From Chelydra serpentina (taxonomy: Eukaryota > Chordata > Testudines > Chelydridae): a stretch of DNA of 64,000 bases. The stretch is from contig JBAIAC010000001.1 of assembly GCA_037349315.1 (NCBI GenBank), positions 8,508,501-8,572,500 of the forward strand, written 5' to 3'. The position numbers and the translations under genes are program-made. Shown in pieces: positions 1-12,900 of the stretch; position 1 is the first letter of the stretch, and each line of letters opens with the position of its first letter. The notes under the pieces are model-generated. The model worked only from the letters and a program-made list of their open reading frames with translations, did not search any database and was not told the origin of the DNA.

Positions 1-563
1 TTTGTTTTCAGCAAAAAGGTTTGTAGCGGTTGAACGTCTAACATAATGAACTCCAGTGAAAATCAGGCTGGATTTGGGGGTAAAATAAGGAAAGAACAAA
101 TTAAAAATTAGATAAATTAGATGTTTTCAAGTTGGCAGGGCCTGACGAAATACATCCTAGGAGCTGACAGAGGAGATATGAGCCATTAGCGATTATCTTC
201 GAAAACTCATGGAAAATGGAAGAGATTGCAGAGGACTGGAAGAGGGCAAATATAGTGCCAATCTATACAAAGGGGAATAATAACCTGGGGGAATTACAGA
301 CGAGTCATCTGAACTTCAGTACCAGGGAAGATAATGGAGCAAATAATCAAGCCATCAGCTTGCAAACACCTAGAAGATAATAAGGTGATAAGTAACAGTC
401 ATAATGGATTTGTCAAGAGCAAATCATGTCAGCCCAACCTGATAGCTTTCTTTGATAGACTAACAAGCCAGTGGACAGGGGGGAAGTGGTAGATGTGGTA
501 TATCTTGACTTTAGTAAGGCATTTGATACTGTCTTGCATGATCTCCTCATAAACAAATTAAGG

Positions 564-808
564 CCATGTCTGTATGTACAGTGATGCAGCTGTACCAGTG
601 CAGCTGCGTTCCTGCAGCGCATCAGGTGAAGATGCTCAATGCTGACGGACTTGAACTCGCCTGTCGGCATACAGAAAACACCACTGTGATTGGCTGTGCA
701 CATAAACGTGTATGTTGGTGTAACTTTGATGTCCTTCGGGGGTGGAATATTCACATACGTTTTGCCTACATACGTTTTTGCCGACAGGCTGTAGTGTAGA
801 AATAGACA
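564..808. mobile_element. MITE inserted in the CR1 reverse transcriptase
   Basis: This block interrupts the CR1 sequence between AAACAAATTAAGG and AAGGAAATATAACC. Its ends are imperfect inverted repeats (CCATGTCTGTATGTACAG and the complement of CTGTAGTGTAGAAATAGACA), and AAGG is repeated on both sides. It looks like a non-autonomous DNA transposon. The short open frames inside are not genes. Confidence 0.7.
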
Positions 809-997
809 AAGGAAATATAACCTAGGTGGAGCTGCTGTAAAATGGGTGCAAAACTGATTGGAAAACTGTTCCCAGGGAGTAATTATCAGTGGTTCACAGT
901 CAAGCTGGAAAGGCATAGCAAGTGGAGTCCCGCAGGGATTGATCCTGGGTCATTTTCTGCTCAATATCTTCATCAATGATTTAGATAATGGCAAGAG

Positions 998-1350
998 CAG
1001 AGGTCCCCAAACTGTGGGATGCGCCCTCCTAGGGGGGGCGTGGAGGTATGTTCAGGGGGTGCGGCCAAGGCCTGCCATGCACCCCGATCCCCCGGGGGGA
1101 CAGGGAAGGCGCGCCACCCAGTTCTACTCCTGGCCCTGGCCCCGGTTGCTGGCTCTGGGGCCCTGGCTGCTGGCCTCGGACTCTGGCCAGGGCTCTGCTC
1201 CCGCCCCCAGCTGTGGCTCCAGCCTTGGCCCTCCTTACCCCGTCCATGCCCCCTCCCTCCAAGCTATAGCCCTATTCATGATCCCCGCGCGGGGGTGTGG
1301 ACAGAGGTAAGGAGGGGGGGGTGCAACCCTGAAAAGTTTGGGGACCACTG
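998..1350. mobile_element. hAT-type MITE nested in the CR1
   Basis: The ends match as inverted repeats (CAGAGGTCCCCAAACT and AGTTTGGGGACCACTG), typical of hAT/Charlie-like elements. Flanks GCAAGAG and ACATAGAG look like a degraded 8-bp target duplication of the CR1 sequence. The GC-rich interior yields several overlapping open frames that are not genes. Confidence 0.8.
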
Positions 1351-2270
1351 ACATAGAGAGCACACTTATAAAGTTTGTGGATGATACCAAGCTGGGAGGG
1401 GTTGCAAATGCTTTGCAAGGATAGGATTAAAATTCAAAATGATCTGGACAAACTGGAGAAATGGTCTGAAGTAAATAGGCTGAAGTTCCATAAAGACACA
1501 TGCAAAGTACTCCACTTAGGAAGGAACAGTCATTGCACACATACAAAACGGGAAATGACTGCCTAGGAAGGAGTTATTTGGAAAGGGATCTGGGGGTTAT
1601 AGTGGATCTCAAATTAAATATGAGTCAACAGTGTTACACTGTTGGGGGGGAGGGGACCTCATTCTAGGATGTATTGGCAGCAGTGTTGTAAGCTAGGTAC
1701 AAGAAGTAATTCTTTCACTCCACTCCGCACTGATAAGGCATCAACTGGAGTATTGTGTCCAGTTCTGGGTGTCACATTTCATGAAAGATGTTGACAAATT
1801 GGAGGAAGTTCAGAGGAGCGCAACAAAAATGATTGAAGATCTTGAAAACATGACCTATGAGGAAAGATTGAAAAAATTGTCTTTATTTAGTCCAGAGAAG
1901 AGAAGACTGAGGGGGGACACGGTACCGGTTTTCAAGTACATAAAAGATTGTTACAAGGAGGCCAGTAAAAATTTGTTTTCCTTAACATCTGAGGATAGGA
2001 GTAAAAGCAATGGGCTTAAATTGAAGCAAGGGAAGTTTAGGTTGGACATTAGGAAAAGCTTCCTAACTGTCAAGGTAATTAAGCGCAGGAACAATTTGCC
2101 TGGGGACAGTAGGTTATGGAATCTCCATCATTGGAGGTTTTAAGAACAGGTTAGACAAACACCTGTCAGGAATGGTCTAGTTAATACTTACTCCTGACTT
2201 GAGGGCAGAGGACTGAACTAGATGACCTGCTGAGGTCCCAGCCCTGCACTTCTGTGAGTCTATGATAGAA

Positions 2271-3873
2271 AATATCCTTTGCCTAGAAATACCTCCATCT
2301 AATTCTTACCTTAAGCCTGTGAGAGACCAGTTGTTGAGGCTATTATAACTGGAGGCAGAACTGGCTAACTGGATATTTCCCCTCCCTATTAGCATGCCCA
2401 CTGATGGGAAACAATAGTAGTAGCCTGAATCCTCCAGTCTGATTGGAAGTTGCATGCTAGAAAGATCTACACTTACAAAGGGGAAAAGTTTGCTGACGTG
2501 AAAAGTCCCTTGGGTATTCTCTTATAGACTCCATACAAAATCTGCTCCACTTCTTTCTTCTCCTGTCTCAGTTTGGGTTAAAAATAATCTCCCTACTGGA
2601 TTTTCTACCCTGGGAAATTATATCATGTTGGACTACAACCCTGAGGAATCATGGTAATTAACATGGTGTGAAACAGTGCACACAGGGACTGTTGTGTTTA
2701 ACATTGTGTCAGCTGGTCATGGCTAACCCTAAGGGTCACCAGCTCAAAAGGTTAAAATAACATTAATTTTTGACACATGGAGGCTTTTTCTTCACAGCTT
2801 TCAAATGCAACTGGCCTTTCCTAATTTCAGTGATGACCACTGCAGAGGAGGTATCTATCTTTGATATGTTAACAAAAGGCTGAATATATATGAGGCTGCT
2901 AAGGAGACTCTTAGATCTATGTGAACTGGGAAAATACATCCTATTAAAACCCTGGGGAGTTGTGGGAACTAACACAGTGTTAAACACGACTAGGAACTCA
3001 GCATAGACAGAGAATATTGTGCATACCATAGCATCAACTGGTCTAGGGTCTACCACAGTTCTGGTTTGGATTTGGCTCAAGATAGTGGAAATATCTGAAC
3101 AACAGTTCAGGATTTTTAGCTCCATCAGCTTCAAATCCAAAATCTGAATCCTAGTACAGATCTCTGTGCCACATCTTCAGCCTGCCTATAATGATATTCT
3201 TCAGTCTGAAGGCAAAAATCCAAGTAGCCTGTTTGTTATTGCCACAAGGAGTAATTAAGTATCCTTTGGCAAAAATAAAACTTGTTTTAGGTCTATAAAA
3301 TTTTATTAAAAAACTTCTATATTTCATCATGTTATGCCTCCATCAGAAGGCTAAAAGGTGCAGAGTTCAGTAAACTCTGCTAGTGGTTTGAATGTTTTTG
3401 TCTGTCATATTAGGGATTGGAGTTTAATGTAGGCAGGAGCATTAGTGGAATAGTTAGTCATAACATTATAGCAGTTTTTATATTTTTAAATACAGGTACA
3501 AAACTTAAGCTAGTTTTGCATGCTGGAGCCCAGATTTGGGGCCTGAAATGTAACTCTCATGTTGTCAGGGGCTGGAAGTGGTATGGAGATATTACATTCT
3601 GCCCCTCTATGACAAACCCCCTTGAAAACAATGGAAAATGCAAGGGGTGGGGGAAAGGTGGCTACAGTGATTGGGGTGTGGTAGACATATACCCCTATAA
3701 CCACCACCCCCAACCCAATAAATCTGTATGTTATATATTTAAAAAATACAATTGACATTTTATATCTGATGTTTGACTTGCAGAGAGTGGCAGAGATCAG
3801 ATCAGTCGCTCTAAAGCTCTGAAAGGATGACTTTTGTGCTGTTAAAATCTTGTAATATGTGCTAATCTTATAG
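2271..3873. other. PIGF intron sequence, no gene seen
   Basis: AT-rich intronic DNA between the CR1 and the PIGF exon at 3874. Short repeated blocks around 2640-2740 and 2955-3060 (related AACATTGTGT / AACACAGTGTTAAACAC text) suggest an old fold-back element. None of the earlier PIGF exons was recognised here. Confidence 0.5.
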
Positions 3874-3982
3874 AGCGATGTCCATCTGGGATAACAGTCT
3901 ACAGATTACCACGATGTGTAGCATAGTGGGAGCATGGCTTGGAGCATTTCCAATTCCTCTGGATTGGGATCGACCTTGGCAG
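3874..3982 (+). CDS. PIGF: PIGF penultimate coding exon
   Basis: The exon follows a TATAG acceptor and ends CAG before the donor GTTAGT. It begins with the third base of a split codon, then 36 full codons ([13 protein letters not shown]..., ending ...DWDRPWQ). The 109-bp length fits a phase-2 start and phase-0 end, which joins cleanly to ATA-TGG of the last exon. It encodes the segment just before the final transmembrane helix. Confidence 0.95.
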
Positions 3983-6900
3983 GTTAGTCTTCATACCTTT
4001 TATTGTAAGTGTATACACATTTGTTTGTTGCAGTGTGAGAGCTGAACAAAAAGCAGGGAGACAATAGAAGTATATTAGAGGTGCTAGCATGAAGCTGTTT
4101 ACGTAATGTAGCCAAATCCCATTTAAGAACTGTATAATAAATCTCTTTTCCAGTATACAACATGTATCATGCAGTGTTTTTACTACCTTTTTCAGTCAGT
4201 TTTGAAGTGTTTTGTGTGTGTGTGTCAGTGTTCATGTGCTGATATTATCAGTAGATGCTTGAAGAAAATAACACTGGAAGCTAATATTCAGAGTTTGATA
4301 TTGAGGAGTTACACAAGCAGGAAGAGAAGAGCGACATGACATATGGCAGGGAGTGTATCCATGTTCAGTTTGTGGATAGAAAGCGCTGCTTTTATTGTTT
4401 ATGGGGAAGGGAAGAGAGATGCTTTCCAAGTGTTTCAGCTTCCCTGCACCTTCCATTAAAGCACTTAACAAAATGCATTTAAAATTGCTATTGGCTTAAT
4501 ATTGATTTGTGGAGTTTGTGTGGCCAAATACCTCTGCTGAAAGTTTACCTTATGATTTCAAAGGAAACACTGGCAAGTAGCAGCTACTTTGTTGCACAAT
4601 AAAAAATGGGAAGCTGGCACTGCAGAAAAATCTGTAAATTCAGCAGTCTGCACTATTCCATTTGACTTTAATTGACATGCGGAAGTGATCTCTCTAGCTG
4701 TTACCTAAATATGTAAATGCTCTGAGATGATTCTTAGTATTAGCTATTGGTGTAATTAGAAAGAAACCACTGCTGCGTTCCATCCTAGTGAGGTGCTAAC
4801 CGTTTACACCAGGCCTGCACAACATGCGGCTCGCGTGGGCTCGCTGTGCGGCCCATGGGGGGGGGGGGAGGTGAGTAGGTGGGCTCACTGTGCAGCCCAA
4901 AATCTGGGACTGTGTCTGTTGGCCCTTTTTTGCTGCTTGTCTCTGGGCTGGGGGTTGTCCCGGTGATGCAAAGAGGGTGTTCCCAAAGGAAGGTGCTTGC
5001 TTCTAACCCCCGAGGCCGTCAGTATGTCTGCTCTTCTCTAGTCAGCCCACTTGACAAGTTTGATTGTCCTTGGTCTGGTTCCCATCCCCTCTCCAAGGGT
5101 TGCAGCTGTCTGGAGGTGCCTGCCTTCCACGCCTTCCTCATTCACACCTCATTCATTCAACAGGGCAATTGAATACAAAGTGGGGGGAAGATCTTATTCT
5201 ACTTCTAGCAAAAAGACATTTTTCTTTTACCTTAATTATACTACCTTAGGGGCCCGCTATAACATATTACCGAGGTTCAATACAAAGTCATATAAAAGTT
5301 ATACAAAAATGCATAATGCATAGATTTATCTACAACTGCATTGATTGACTGTTGTGTGCAGTAATATAGTGACCCCTGGGAGGGTGAAGAGGGGGGTGAT
5401 GGTGGGGCCGAGTGGGGAGGGGGCGGGTCCTATTTTACTGCTGTGATCTGGTCACCCTATGCGCGCTGTTTCTTTCCCCCTCTACAGGCTTCCACACCCC
5501 AGCGCTGGGGAAGGAGGGGTTGTTTCCGCGGGGCGGGCGGCGCTGGGGGGGCGTGTTTCCGCGGGTCCGGGGGTTTTTGGCCCTCAGCTGTTTTCTTTGG
5601 AGTAATATGGCCCTCGCCGCTTTATGAGTTGTGCAGACCTGGTTTACACTAAATCCATCAGTATTTGCCAATCCTATAATGCTATTAATCAGATGGAGTT
5701 CAGAAGTCTTCTCTTCCAGAAGCTAGTAGGGCAGCCAGCACTCAAGTCTCTCTCATCCGCATGAAGCCTGGTGATTTATACTCCTATCGGAGGGTTTTTT
5801 CCAGCAGCAGCAGATCACCTCTCTCCCAGTTTGATACCAGCTCTGTTACTCAAGCAAAAAAGCTCCATAGTTTAAGCAGAAAGGGGTTGGAAGCAAAATG
5901 TCTTACAATGAATGCTCCTCAAATCTGGAATTTCCCTAATTCTTCACCAGAGCCATTATTTGTTGCCCCTCAAGGCCATATTGCAAAAGTCCTCTTCCCC
6001 GCCCCCCCTCAAGCTTTTTAGGAAAAGTGGGAGAGTTGGTTATTTTGGATAGAGGATGAGGTCTAATGTGGCCGGAATTAGGGCAACTTCTAGTAATTTA
6101 TCAGACTGTTGCATTTCTTTCTATGCTAAACTTCCTTTAATTACTAAGGGCTGGTCCACACTAACCCCCCGGTTCGAACTAAGATACGCAACTTCAGCTA
6201 CGTGAATAACGTAGCTGAAGTCGAAGTATCTTAGTTCAAACTACAAGGTACTTACCGCGGGTCCACACGCAGCAGGCAGGCTCCCCCATCGACTCCGCGT
6301 ACTCCTCTCGCGGAGCAGGAGTACCGGTGTCGACGGCGAGCACTTCCAGGATCGATTTATCGCGTCTAGACAAGACGCGATAAATCGATCCCAGAAGATC
6401 GATTGCTTACCGCCGAACCCGGAGGTAAGTATAGACGTACACTAAGACAATTTCACTGTATCTGGAATTTTTCTGCTCTGACTCAGTAAACACAGAGCTC
6501 ATTACCTCTGTGCTATTGGAACTCCTTTGCTTCAGTGTAGATTAGCTATATTTAAATTCTTGTTGTTATGACTAAGGATTTGCATGGGCTTTACACTTCT
6601 TAGAGGCTTTAGCATAATTCAGGGCTATGGTTAAAATATGTAGATCTCTTCTAAACTATGTTGTTGTAGGTTCTGATGCAACTGTATAGTAATCAGATGT
6701 GCAAAGGTTGAATTTATAAGGATGATGGAAATCAGTGCTTTGAAAATTTATCAGAATTGTGTGCTAACCAGCACAGGGCCATAGCCTATTCCCTAGTATC
6801 AATTTGTTAACTTTATTTTGTATGCAAGTCAGGGAAGTTAGGCTATGAAACCCACAAATGTGGGCAAAACAACCTCTTTCCCCATACAAGTAGTTTAAAA

Positions 6901-9900
6901 AATGCAGTCTTCAGCAAAGAGTATTTTCTGTAGAGATGGCTATTTATAATGTGACATGAGCTATGAAACAGGTGGTAATAAAATTAAATCAGCTAAATAA
7001 ATCATTTTCCTTATAAAGATGCATCATACTAAATATCACAATCTGTTTTCAATAATAGGTTGATGCTTAAAACCTGTTCCTCAACTAATGCACACATTTA
7101 GACTGTGTACTTCAGCTTTATTAAATTGCGATTGTTAGGGTTAGTTATATAAAAAAGAAAACGAAAGATCCAAACATACATATAAACCTGTGACCTTCAT
7201 TTGCTTTGAAATTATTGGTGGTGAAACACTCTTGTAAAAATTGCCATACTGTGACCCTTATACAAAAATTCATTAAATTCTGCTCACTTTAACCCTAAGA
7301 ATGAACTAAATTTATCAGAAACATTAATTATTTGGCTTGTCCACAGCAAGATTTGAAACAGTTAGTACCTTTCCAGTGAACTGCATTTAAACTTGGTTGT
7401 TGCAAAAAGGTGCTAACAGATTTCCATTAGCTAGTGTAGCTAAGGCTTGTCTGTATTTATAAAATGGCTTACAGAATTGTGGTCATAGATTAGGATTCAG
7501 ACCATTCTTTCTTTAATGGATGTTGTAGGCAGGGCCAAACTGTACATTAATAGTAAAACGTGTTTAATCATGGTTGAGGAGAGGCATTGCAAGCTGAATT
7601 TAAGTGCTGACCTTTGGCTCTGTCACAGTCCTGTGATGAGGTAACCTCAAATCAACTACAGTCTCTAAAGTTCAAGTTCATAAATATACTGCTCTGATTT
7701 AGGATAAGTATTAAATGGTATCTAGTTAAGTTAGAAAACATAAGCAGATGTACATACCAAAATAAGCTTTGTATAATTGATAGATGTGTATTTCCATTAG
7801 CTCAGGATTTAGCAAATACTTCAAGTCTGAGTTCCTCTTCTAGACCATCTGGACTTGAGAGCCAGCATAAGTCCTCTCCAGATCTACCCCTGAAGTTCCC
7901 ATCAGGCATTTTCCTACAGAAGTGGCCCCAAGTCAAATTGTCAGTATGAATGGGAAGTTACTGCCATCTTTTTCCTTCTCTTTTCATTCGCATTGTTTAA
8001 ATAGAAGATTCCAGTGTACTCATTTGAGTAGAGTACTCTTAGTTTTCTCTCTGTCATGTGAATGGGTATGCTCATGGTGCCACTGAAACATCACTTCCAT
8101 CTTCCTGAGATCCTTTCTTTAAAAGTAATTTTTAAAGTGACTATGTTAAGTGAGTTGTTAGTCTAATTCTTTGTGGACACCTGTCCACATCAACACTTGG
8201 CACCCTCATCAGCAATCTCAGTAGAAAGGCTGAGGAATGAATAGCCAGAGAGGTTTCCTTCAGATATGTTCCAGTGGCTGTGTGGAGGAAGTTTATAGTG
8301 CCACTATTTTTATGTCTTACTTGTTCAGTGGTTAAGATTTAATAAATAAATAAAGAATAATGCATATTTCTTATAGTGATTTTCATCAGTAGATCTCAAA
8401 AGCCCTTCATAATTTTTTAGTGTATTTATCCTCACAACACCCCTATGAAGTAAGTATCCCCGTTTTACAGATGGGGAACTGAAGCATAGAAAAGCTAAGT
8501 GATTTGCCTCAAGTCACAAAGGAAGTCCATGACTGAACAATTAAATCAAGATTGGATATTTTTGGTATTTCACCATAATTAACTTTCTTTTTAAATACTA
8601 CAAACTTTTACACACACTGGATTCAAATAGGAAAGATTTGTATTCTCAAAAAAAGTCCAGAAAGCTGGACACATCACAATTACCTCCTTTCCATGCACCA
8701 TTTATGGCATCTAGACTGCAATACCAAGATTTTTAAATAAAAATATATACAAGTGTCTCCAAAAATCTCCATTTTATTTTTCAGATTTAAATTTTGAAAA
8801 AGTATTGTATACAAGGGGATATGCAGACTAGTGGGCCCATCTATCTGAAAAAATACATAAGAATGCATTTTTAAAAGCATACAACATTATATTCTAAGCA
8901 ATTAATCATCAGCTTCACTAACAGGAACAAAATATAGTTTTAAAAATAAAATGTCCACATTCTTTCACTGTCTGAACAATTTTTCAAAATGGAAATAAAA
9001 AATAATTCATGTAAAGCACTCTTCCTAGAGACAAACTATATGGTGAAAATCACAGTTGGGATCCTAATGATTAAGTGTATTTCCATTAGACCCTCTATTA
9101 ATCAGAAATATGAACTTTAACCAAATTATTGTGTGATTTGGTGTCTTTCCAATATTTTCAAATAAATGTATCTTCTTGTAAGTGTGTAAATAACAAGGTT
9201 ATAGGCTTACAATGTTTGATGGGTATAGGGGCCCAATCTTGCAGTCCCAACTGAGGCAAAATTTCCATAGATGTAAGGATTGCATATCAGGCCTTTATTT
9301 TGTAAATTTCATTTCTGTAAAATCCAAAGATATCTGCAGTATGTTTCCCAGATAAATCTTTCAGCACACAAGATTACCAGAATAGTAGAATAAGTGTTTG
9401 ACATATGTCACAATATTTTTTAACTTAATTAAGATTTATATGGTGCAGTGTTTTTCTGAGAATTATAGTCCTTTAAGTAAAGCTACCCTAGGTTTTGAAA
9501 AGATTTAAAGAATTTTGTATGCAAAATCTAGTTGCCTCTAGCCCCATGATACAAGATGGTAATATAGTGATAGCTCTAGCCAATAGGAAAGAACTTCCTT
9601 TTTTACAGTTGTTGACAGTTTCAGGATGCACACAATTCTTTCCATCCCAGGATTTCAAGGTGTGTTACAAACACTAGTTAATTTCTGTGAGCTTCACAAA
9701 ATCCTCCTGCAATAGGTAGGGGAAATGTTTTTACCCACTATGGAAATATCACCACTAAGGTGGAATGTGATAGCTGTTAGTACAAAGCAGCTCTACACAA
9801 GAGTCAAGTATGGTGACGGATAGTGCAGACTGTTGGAACAGGTAGAATTTAAGTAGGCAAAATAAATTATTGTAGTTGGAATTTGCCCAGACGTTGGGTT

Positions 9901-12900
9901 AACATCTCTAGTCTAACAAAAAGTGCTGTGAGATCTTTAAAAGAATACAGTCAGTTTAAAAATCTCACTGGTGTCTGGATTTTTTTGTACCTGTAATACT
10001 TAAACCTAGAGACAAAATTACTTCAATATTTTTTCAGTTTATTTACTTTGTCTTTGACAGCACTTTAGGTATATTCAGTTTATGTGGTCTTACACAGCAA
10101 CAGGAGCGATGGAGAGAATATATTAAAAATAGGAAAATGGGATTATAAACAACAAAAATTGGCAGGAAAAAAATTTCATACCCAAAGCTACTTTTAACTT
10201 ACTTTCAAAATTTGCTGCATTTCAAGTGATTCATTATTAGAAGGACACCATAGATGGTAGGCCCTCTGTTTTATGTTTCACTTGAAAGATGGCATCTAGA
10301 GGAGCACTGTGCCCTCTAACACCATAGACCATAGATTCAGTACTGATTCAAAGGGAAGAGTTCCACTTCAAGCACCAGCATGACTTCTTGACGCAACTAG
10401 GTGTTGGTTGGAGAGCTTACTGAGCCACCTCCATGCTGAAGAGCTTGAGAGACGCAACAGTTGCAGCACAGGATGGTGTGCCTACGGACCAACACCACAA
10501 GCATGTTCTAAATGCCATATAACTAGTATTGCCAGCAACCCATACTTCACTGAGGGCTGGTTTACACTGGGAAAAAAAAAAACGTACACCAGCACAGCTG
10601 TGTCTCTGAGGTGTGAAAAAGCCACATCTCTGAGAGACGTGGCTATGCCGACTTAACCCCCATTGTAGGCAGCGCTAGCTCAGTTTCGTCGACATAGCTA
10701 CTGCTTTTCGGGGAGGTGGATTAACTATAGTGACAGGAGAACCCTTCCCATCACTGTAGTGGAGTGTCTATACTGAAGCGCTACAGCAGCGCAGCTGTAG
10801 TGTTTATATGGCTTGTCTACACTTGAAACACTACAGCATAGACGTTACCTATGCTGACGGGAGGGTTTCTTCTCTCAGTGTACGTAATCCACCTTCCCTG
10901 AGAGGGAGCAGCTAGGTGGCCTTAACTATGTCGCTCAGGGGTGTGGATTTTTCATACCCCTAAGCAAAACGGCTGAGTCAACATAATTTTATCATGTAGA
11001 GTAGGCCTAACCATAGACATATGCTGACAGAGATTGGATTTTGAAAGTGGCAGTCTTGATTTTATTATATTTTTCAACACCAAACTGCTAAGCTATCAAG
11101 TCTGTTCCTGAGTTAACATACATACCTGGTTTTACCTAGTGTAGTCTTTATCTAAGTTGACTTCATCACTGTTAGCAGCTAATAGATGATCTTGAAACAG
11201 ATATTTCACTTAGAGTATTTCACCGCAACAAGAAGAGTAAAGTAAGTCGACAGGAGAGTGTCTCTCATTGACTCAGCACGGTATAGACACCGCAGTAAGT
11301 CGACCTACGCTACGTTAACTCCAGCTACCGGAATAATGTAGCTGGAGTTGCGTAACTTAGGTAGACTTAACCCCGTAGTGTAGACCTGCCCTTACTGTAG
11401 TTACTTCTATCATAGAAACACCAAAAACGAGTGAAGAGAATCTCATGGGTCCTGTTTACGCAGTATGACTTTTGGGTCCATCTAGAGTTTGTGATGCTGC
11501 TTTTATTCAAGTGAATTGATTGCTATTGAGGTTGATTTAACTAACTTGACTGTAAATACTAGCCTATATGCCCCATGGAACAAACATCTGTGGAGCATCT
11601 CGAATAAAGCTGTGTTTGTTAACTCAAATTGAGGCAATCAATTAAGTAGCGTTAAAACCGGACCACAAACTCTAGACATACTCTAATTCAGTGATACTCA
11701 GACTGAGGCTCGTGAGCCGCAAGTGGCTCTTTAATGAGTCTCCTTCAGCTTTTTGCAGCACATGATATTAAAACACTGTGATTTCATTATTAACCAAAGT
11801 TATTAACCAATCAGAATACTTGTAATATGTTAACCAATCGTGATAAAATAATAATGCTTGGTCAGTCATTTTGCTGTGAGAATAATATATGTGTATAAAA
11901 ATAGTAAATGAAACAATGAATTCACACTACGGTGGCTCTTTTGGATAATGTTCAGTAATTTGGCTCCTGAACCACTGAAGTCTGAATACCACTGCTCTAA
12001 TTCTTAGCGCCATACTGCTGAGCTTAAAGGGTTTCTTGATTGTGTTTACTACCTAGGATAAAGACTGTTTTAAAAGGGCGGTGGATAGAAAAAGTGAAAA
12101 GCAGGACCCAAATGTACTCTGAGATGCAGTAGGAGGTGTGGATCTTATTTTCCTTTAATGGGGGTGGATTTGTTTTTTAATGGTTATATTTTCTTAATTA
12201 ACAACAGTCTTTAATAATAGGAAATGGAGAACTTGCAGAGCCAATTAAACTTTCTGTGAATTAAAAACAACTGTTTAATAGCCATAACTGCCAAATAAAA
12301 AGTTCTCTCTTCACCACTCATTGTGTGCTGTACATACAGCATGTGACCAGACACATGGTTTAGTGAAGAAATGCATGCAAACCCTCCTCCCCTCTGCCAA
12401 AAAAAGTTAAAGCATATATTGGAATAACATTACAAGTTAAATATATAAGCCTGTAAGGTATGTTAGGTGCAAGGGGAAAAAAATCACTGTGCACATGTAT
12501 TCAGTCAATTTCTACTGAAACCTATGTAATCGTATTACTTACAGAGCTTCCTAATTGACAGCTGTAGACTGGATCTTGTAAAATAGTATGCAAAAAATTA
12601 AAGTTATAGTTCAAGAATCAAAGAAGTGCCCTTATACAATGTCTAATGAATGGGCTTAATTTATTAAAAATTGTAAGTACCACTTACAGTAGATCACTTT
12701 ATCTGCTATTTTCATCTTTAAAAATAAATCTGTTTTCCTAGTAGGTGGCTGCCCACTTTATATACACACTACATTGAGCAACTTTAACTATAAGTGTTGC
12801 TGCTAGCATTGCCTATATGCAACTCCCATTCCTTGTGAGGGAAGTTACATGTTAACAAAGGGCAAAAGAATCATGCAGTCATGACGAGTTCCAATTGTAT

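Larger units (their letters stand above)
1..2270 (+). mobile_element. CR1 LINE, reverse-transcriptase part and 3' end, decayed
   Basis: Remnant of CR1 ORF2 running off the left edge. Translating around the breaks gives reverse-transcriptase landmarks in order: [10 protein letters not shown] near 505-535, GVPQG near 920-940, and F-V-D-D-T-K near 1372-1395, where the usual active-site box is F-A-D-D. A C-terminal stretch typical of CR1 follows at about 1769-2143 (QRSATKMI, LSLFSPEKRRLRGD). The unit ends in CR1-like 3' DNA (GAGGTCCCAGCCCTGCA, then TCTATGA) near 2265. Frameshifts, stops and two nested DNA transposons (564-808, 998-1350) show it is dead. It lies in the PIGF intron upstream of the exon at 3874. 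Motifs are seen directly; the CR1 assignment is family knowledge. Confidence 0.9.
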
